A stretch of DNA of 64,000 nt from Ectocarpus siliculosus (lineage: Eukaryota; Sar; Phaeophyceae; Ectocarpales; Ectocarpaceae), in assembly GCA_000310025.1 (NCBI GenBank), contig FN648498.1, positions 726,099-790,098 on the forward strand. Reading direction: 5' to 3'. Numbering within the stretch: the first letter of the stretch is position 1; the number at the start of each line of letters is the position of its first letter. A model generated the notes under the pieces. That model searched no databases and had not been told where the DNA came from. It saw nothing but the letters and a program-made list of their open reading frames with translations. Below, piece by piece: positions 59,870 through 64,000 of this stretch. A program made the position numbers and the translations under genes.

Positions 59870-61730
59870 TGGCGATGATTCATGAGAGCTTCGTCCACAC
59901 CACACAACACTTTCACTCTTCTCCGCGCTGCTAAACAGTAGCAGTCGTGCGTACACGGCTGACTGGTGGTGTTGGGTGAGGTGTGAGCATGTGCAAAAGC
60001 AGTGGTGGCCTCTCTGTGAGGCTCCATCCATATCTATCTACGCCTTCGTCTCTTTCTCCGCCGGTTCTTTTTCGCGCTTCGCGCGAAATAATTTAATTAT
60101 TTTTTATTGGACCCCTATGTTGGGAGTGGAGCCTTCCATTATGTGGCTGCCATTGCCGAACACATTGAACTGCTCCAGGACGTTCTGGTCTGCCACATCG
60201 CAACATGATCACCACCAACATTCAATTTCGCCGAGCAAGCAATACAGCTTCGTTAACGCTTCTAGTCTCGAAGGGGCCAAGCGACGGTGTTCGACAAAGG
60301 CTGTTCCGTTCGAGTCAGCGCTGGCTGAGTAGTCTAATGGGTTACAGACGGCTTGATCACTCACTCGACTGTGTTGTCCCACACCCCAGGCAGGCACTCG
60401 ATTAGCTGCTTCGTGCCCTCCAAGAACAGCTCTTGCAGCAGCTCGGGTGCCTTCTCGGAGCCATCCAGCTCGCGCACCTTTTTGCCATGGGAATTGTGGA
60501 TTGTCGCGAGCTCAGAGTCTTTGTTGGCGAGCGCGGCGCCGCCAGTGCATGGTTCTAGGACTAGGCTGGATTGTCGAGGCACAGTGTCACCGCTGTATTG
60601 GTCTCGTTTGACTCCTTGTTAGGCTTGAGAATGCCCAGCTCCTCTATTAATAGCCTCCTGTGTTGTGCTTCGTACTCTTTACGACGACGGTGAAATGTAC
60701 GACATGTTTGATAAACAAAATACACAGCTGCGGCACGACCAGAGAAGGGGAACCTATGTGGGCATAGACTAAGGTTTCGCAAGATGTACAACATGTTGTG
60801 AAGTACAACTACTGTGAAGACTAAACGACGTTGGCGAAACACAAGAATATCTACCAGTAGTCGACTACTGCTGCTGTACGTTCAACTGCTGTCACGCAGT
60901 GTTTTGCCGCCCCAATTAAAAGGCACATAATTCTGTACAAGACTAGTCACCGTTTGCCTGACGACAGGGCCCGCGTCCATCTTTAGCACCGTAAACGCTA
61001 CCGTCACCCCGGTCTCGGTATCACCGGCCTCCAGGCACCGCTGGACCGGCGACGCTCCCCGATACAGCGGCAGCAGCGAGGGGTGCACGTTCAGGGTGCC
61101 AAACTTGGGGATGTCCAGAAACCTTCGCGGCAGAAACTGTCCGTAGGCTGCTGTGATGCACAGATCCGGCTGCAGCTCCTCCAGCCCGGCCAAGAACTCT
61201 TCGTCGCGGGCGGTTCCCGGTGTCATGACCGTGATGCCTTCGCTGTCGGCGAGAGCCTGAACGGCGGACGGCTGCAGAACCTTCTTGCGCCCTGTGCGCG
61301 CCGGGGGATTGGACACCGCCCGAACCACGTCAAACCCACCGCCTTTGCCCTGTCTAGAAGCCTCCAGGAGAAGTCCCAGAGACGAAGCCGCGATTTCTGG
61401 CGTGCCGAGAAAGACTACCTTCTTCCGCTCTACGTTGGCGGTGTCCATGCTAGTCGTGGTCTTCGCTGACCCCAGAGAACGACGTGTTGATGTTGGAACA
61501 ACCGCACCACGCGCGCGGTGCAATCCATTGCTGGCGAGCCTCAAGGCGTGAGGTGCCGTGGAAGGCACGAAGGCAAGCGAACATCGCATGCCTAGAGCAT
61601 ATATACCTGTGATGGCCCCAAGCGGCCGTTTGCAGCCCATGTGAAGACAGCAGGCTGCTGGGAGGTGAGTGCAACTCGCAAGCACACCACGCTGCTGCAC
61701 AGACACCTTCATCATGTGCATCGGAGGCAT
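58031..61730 (-). CDS. FMT: methionyl-tRNA formyltransferase, organellar
   Basis: Predicted exons, transcript order: 61730-60951, 60477-60383, 58841-58737, 58388-58031; all phases join (445 codons). The enzyme transfers a formyl group from 10-formyl-THF to Met-tRNA for initiation in mitochondria or plastids. Seen in order: KKVVFLGTPEIAASSLGLLL (Rossmann start), ITAAYGQFLPRRFLDIPKFG, LNVHPSLLPLYRGASPVQ (formyl-transfer Asn and His), AGDTETGVTVAFTVLKMDAG (catalytic Asp region), then APELLQELFLEGT, SPQDDAAAVKAAKIS, and the C-terminal domain VRAFAGWPGTWAMF ... LRVLELQPLNKKVMSAKAF. The N-terminal extension before the Rossmann fold is about 100 residues from the first ATG (61730); a later Met at 61589 (MRCSLAFVPSTAPHALRLA) starts a typical organellar targeting peptide, so the true start is uncertain. 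Intron 2 is 1.5 kb and contains tandem repeats and a coding-like fragment. The start is divergent from the last gene. Confidence 0.92.
59271..59830. repeat. diverged tandem repeats, about 220-base unit, in the second FMT intron
   Basis: Three units begin at about 59271 (AGACGTAGCACAGC), 59491 (AATGAGACGTACAAACTGC) and 59710 (AATGAGATGTACACACGC). Shared words in order are GGCCAAGGCG/GGCGGCCAAAGG, GCGATTTTTGAAGCCCGTTGC/GCGATTTTTAGAGCCCGTTGC, ACAAGTCAA and CAGGGCGATCTT/CAGGCCGATCTT. Unit 3 is partial. A CCCTAACCCTAACCC stretch sits at the end of unit 1 (59476-59490). Confidence 0.75.
59832..59870. repeat. (CAG)n microsatellite in the second FMT intron
   Basis: About thirteen CAG triplets, directly after the 220-base tandem repeats. 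Confidence 0.95.
60090..60345 (-). pseudogene. coding-like fragment inside the second FMT intron, unidentified and broken
   Basis: The minus strand reads protein-like over about 80 codons, including EHRRLAPSRLEALTKLYCL and DQNVLEQFNVFGNGSHIMEG, ends in a stop, and is followed by AT-rich sequence with a TTCGCGC/GCGCGAA hairpin at about 60068-60088. The frame is interrupted. It does not belong to FMT (the exons on both sides join without it). Probably a remnant of a gene or transposable element; family not recognised. Confidence 0.35.
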
Positions 61731-62392
61731 TGCGCGAACGGAAGGGGGGGGGCATGGGATTTTTCATCCGTAGCTGCGAGCCCCCCGCTGGTATCTTGAA
61801 TGGGCATGCAAAGCCCTGCCCCGTGACGCAAGCTTGAGAGAAGGGCTGTACAACGGAGGCACCCAGGTTCGTGCGTGTGGTCAAGTTAGCCTAAGGTCGC
61901 AGTTGGATCGGGAGGGTGTCGGCAAAAGGAGAGCGGCGCATGTGGAAGGAAATCCTTGCAAAAATTCAGAACCTTCAGGGATCTTTGCTATGTGCAGAAT
62001 GCTTCTCCGCCCGAGGATCGGAGTTGGATCTCTCTCTCCTGCGCGCGCGCGAGCTTAGATGCTGCTTTCAAGCCACATGGCTCAGCCGAACTATACTTTG
62101 GACCTGTGCTATCTGTAAAGCCTTTCCCTTCTCTCCCAAAACAGATCCCGGCAAACGAATATATGTAGGGCTGTGTATGTGGCCCCTTTTTCGACCGAAC
62201 TTATGGGTATCATCCAGGCCAAACACGCACGGAGTATGTAGAAAGCGCCGTGCGTGGTGTGCACTACGTGCTGTTGCTGACGGTGACCTTCCAACCGCAC
62301 GATGTACCTCTTCCTCTTTCCCCACCCGGCAAAACCAATTGCCGGTTGCCCCCCAACTTCACTGCGCTGCGCAACTCGCCAGAAAAAAAGTC
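61731..62392. promoter_or_regulatory. divergent promoter region between FMT and the last gene
   Basis: The two predicted starts are 662 bases apart. The plus-strand frame of the last gene is open back to 61916, with an in-frame ATG at about 61940 (MWKEILAKIQNLQ), so part of this stretch could be coding instead. It contains a CGCGCGCGCG run at about 62041. Confidence 0.4.
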
Positions 62393-64000
62393 ATGTCATT
62401 CAACAGGGGTGCCGTCGTTTCAGTACAGTACGGGGACTGCGCATGGGACATCAAGCTCAACTTGGCGGCAAACACCGCGTGTCTTGAAAGAGACACCGCC
62501 ACCTTAGCACTAGAGTTACAAGCTGCTCTAAACCTCAGCACGCCTCCGGTTGGGCTGAGGCTACGCGTGGCACCCGGCGCTCAGGCAGTGATTTGTCCGC
62601 TCAGCGCCGTGATCGCGTGTCCGTCGTACATCGCCACCGCCTATCAAGGTGAGTTTTGAAAATACCTTCTCAAGCAAACCCCGCTAACCGCTCCATGCGT
62701 ACGCAAGAATAAACGGGCGTGGCGTTTGTCTGATGCCCTTTTTTTTTCTGGTTGTTCGGGTTGTTGCATCCTGCTCCTATGCGTGCATATGTTCCTCCCA
62801 ACCGACCGAAGGTTCAACAACAGCATAGATAGATGGCTAGATTACTTGCCGACAGCATGCCAGGATATGTAACAGCAGTCAGAAATAATGCCGCATTCCC
62901 CTTCCCGGGAAAGACTGCCGTGGAGGATACGAACGCGGTTCAGTACCAAAACCACTTAAACTTCTGCCTGTGCTCCTCTTCACATTAGTGCCTGTGGTGC
63001 CTCTTGTTACATGTATCGTGTACGAAGGAATTGCAGCAGGGCAGGTCTTGCATTCCCCGTCCAAGCCCAGGTTTAATGGTTTTATTCGTTCATCTTCCCT
63101 CCTTGACATCGCACTTTACTCAGCAGCAGCAGCAGCCAACAGGAGTCCTTGTTATGTTTTTCATCTGGTAGGGGTGTAGTCGTTCACGTACGAAACCTCG
63201 CACCCTACCAAAGAAATCCGCAGGAAGCACAAACAACTTCTCCCTTCCCTGAATCGACCAAACAGGCATGTCTTGGTTCCCGCTGCTGGAAGGGGGAGGC
63301 GATGACCACCAAGAAGCACCACCCAATGCACCACCAGCAGCACCGCAAACCCAACTGCCAGCGCCTCCCTCGGACGACCCTCTCCTACCCCCACCCCTGG
63401 GGTCACCTCTGGATCACGAACTGTCCTTCCTAGCCACCGGAGGAGGATTCACGGCGTCTCCCTCGGAGGGGTGCGGCCGCCCGCTCACGGCGCCCCCCGG
63501 CGACCGCACGCGGGGAATGACGAGGCCGCACCCGGGCCGTCGAGAGGGCCTCGGCAGACCCATGTCGGCCACGCCCAGCGACAAGAGCTTCGGGATGCGG
63601 CGGATCCGCCCGGGAAAGAGCGAGGGCTTCGGAAGGCCCGTCACGGCGCTCCCCAGCGACCACAGCCACAGCGGCAGCCCCGCGTGGGGAAGTCCCCACG
63701 GCTTCCGGTGCGAAGAGACCACCACCACCACCGCAGAGGACGCAGGTGCGCGCCGGCCGGCCACTGCTCCCGCGCTTCGGCGACAGCCCTCCTCGAATCT
63801 CAGCGGCTCGCGGAATGAGAACGGGGTGTTCGGCGAGCGGTTCGGACGAGGGGGGTCTGTGGAGGTGAACGAGGAGACGGGAGGGGTGGCTGCGGCGCAT
63901 CATCGACCGATGCCCGATGGCGGTGGCCTAGGGGGAGATGGTCGTGCGGTGGGCGGTGACGTCGACTGGGGGTGGTGTGGAGCTGGTCCGACGAGGGAGT
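62393..64000 (+). CDS. 5' part of a gene with GxGRPxxAxP repeats (partial, runs off window)
   Basis: Exon 1 is 62393-62648 (MSFNRGAVVSVQYGDCAWDI ... YIATAYQ, phase 1 donor GTGAGT) and exon 2 starts at 63266 (AACAG acceptor) with GMSWFPLLEGGGDDHQEAPP and stays open to the window end, at least 245 codons. Exon 2 carries three copies of a short repeat about 26-38 residues apart: GCGRPLTAPPGD, GLGRPMSATPSD and GFGRPVTALPSD, with basic RRIRPGKSE-type linkers. The remainder is Pro, Gly and Ser-rich, probably disordered. The first exon frame is open back to 61916, so an earlier start (ATG at about 61940) is possible. No known domain is recognised; a scaffold or cytoskeletal linker is only a guess. 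Confidence 0.6.

Noticed and set aside
60209-60397. Extra FMT exon
   Set aside because: FMT exons 60477-60383 and 58841-58737 join exactly and align with the family without it.

Overview
The window looks like nuclear DNA of a brown alga, most likely an Ectocarpus-type genome; this is inference. Supporting features are GC-rich exons split by many GT-AG introns of several hundred bases, long AT-richer UTR-like spacers, low-complexity (poly-Ala, poly-Gln, poly-Pro) protein regions, TTAGGG-like interstitial repeats, and neighbouring genes that mostly alternate strands in close divergent pairs. There is no operon structure, CRISPR array or recognisable rRNA or tRNA gene. Exon models were built by hand from reading frame, GT/AG (twice GC/AG) borders and intron phase, so borders are predictions.

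Layout, left to right. (1) 2-1754 (+): 3' end of a low-complexity protein gene with a repeated LSAPGRKTFSG motif. (2) 10553-6190 (-): five-exon gene for an unknown protein with a Cys/His-rich segment. (3) 10845-18283 (+): eleven-exon gene for a protein made of about six SH3-like repeats. (4) 19873-27421 (+): gene with a complete TAZ zinc finger (three HCCC sites). (5) 27422-31611: spacer, then base-call-poor sequence and a 939-base N gap. (6) 31637-38763: two small candidate 5' exons followed by about 6.6 kb with coding-like segments on both strands that I cannot assign. (7) 38764-47234 (+): cytosolic carboxypeptidase of the M14B (CCP/AGBL) family with a long basic tail. (8) 53826-49332 (-): AFG1/LACE1-type AAA ATPase whose C-terminus carries an EF-hand. 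(9) 54679-57649 (+): SLX1 GIY-YIG endonuclease subunit. (10) 61730-58031 (-): methionyl-tRNA formyltransferase. (11) 62393-end (+): 5' part of a gene with GxGRPxxAxP repeats, running off the window.

The genes are not a pathway. Two are organellar housekeeping functions (FMT for mitochondrial or plastid translation initiation, AFG1 for mitochondrial protein quality control), one is DNA repair (SLX1), one is a probable transcription cofactor (TAZ), and one modifies tubulin (CCP), fitting a flagellated life stage. The least conventional items are the SH3-like repeat protein, the AFG1-EF-hand fusion, the fourfold-repeated 5' splice site in the CCP gene, and the unassigned two-strand coding-like segment at 33.2-38.7 kb. 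I recognised no viral or retroviral fossil with confidence.
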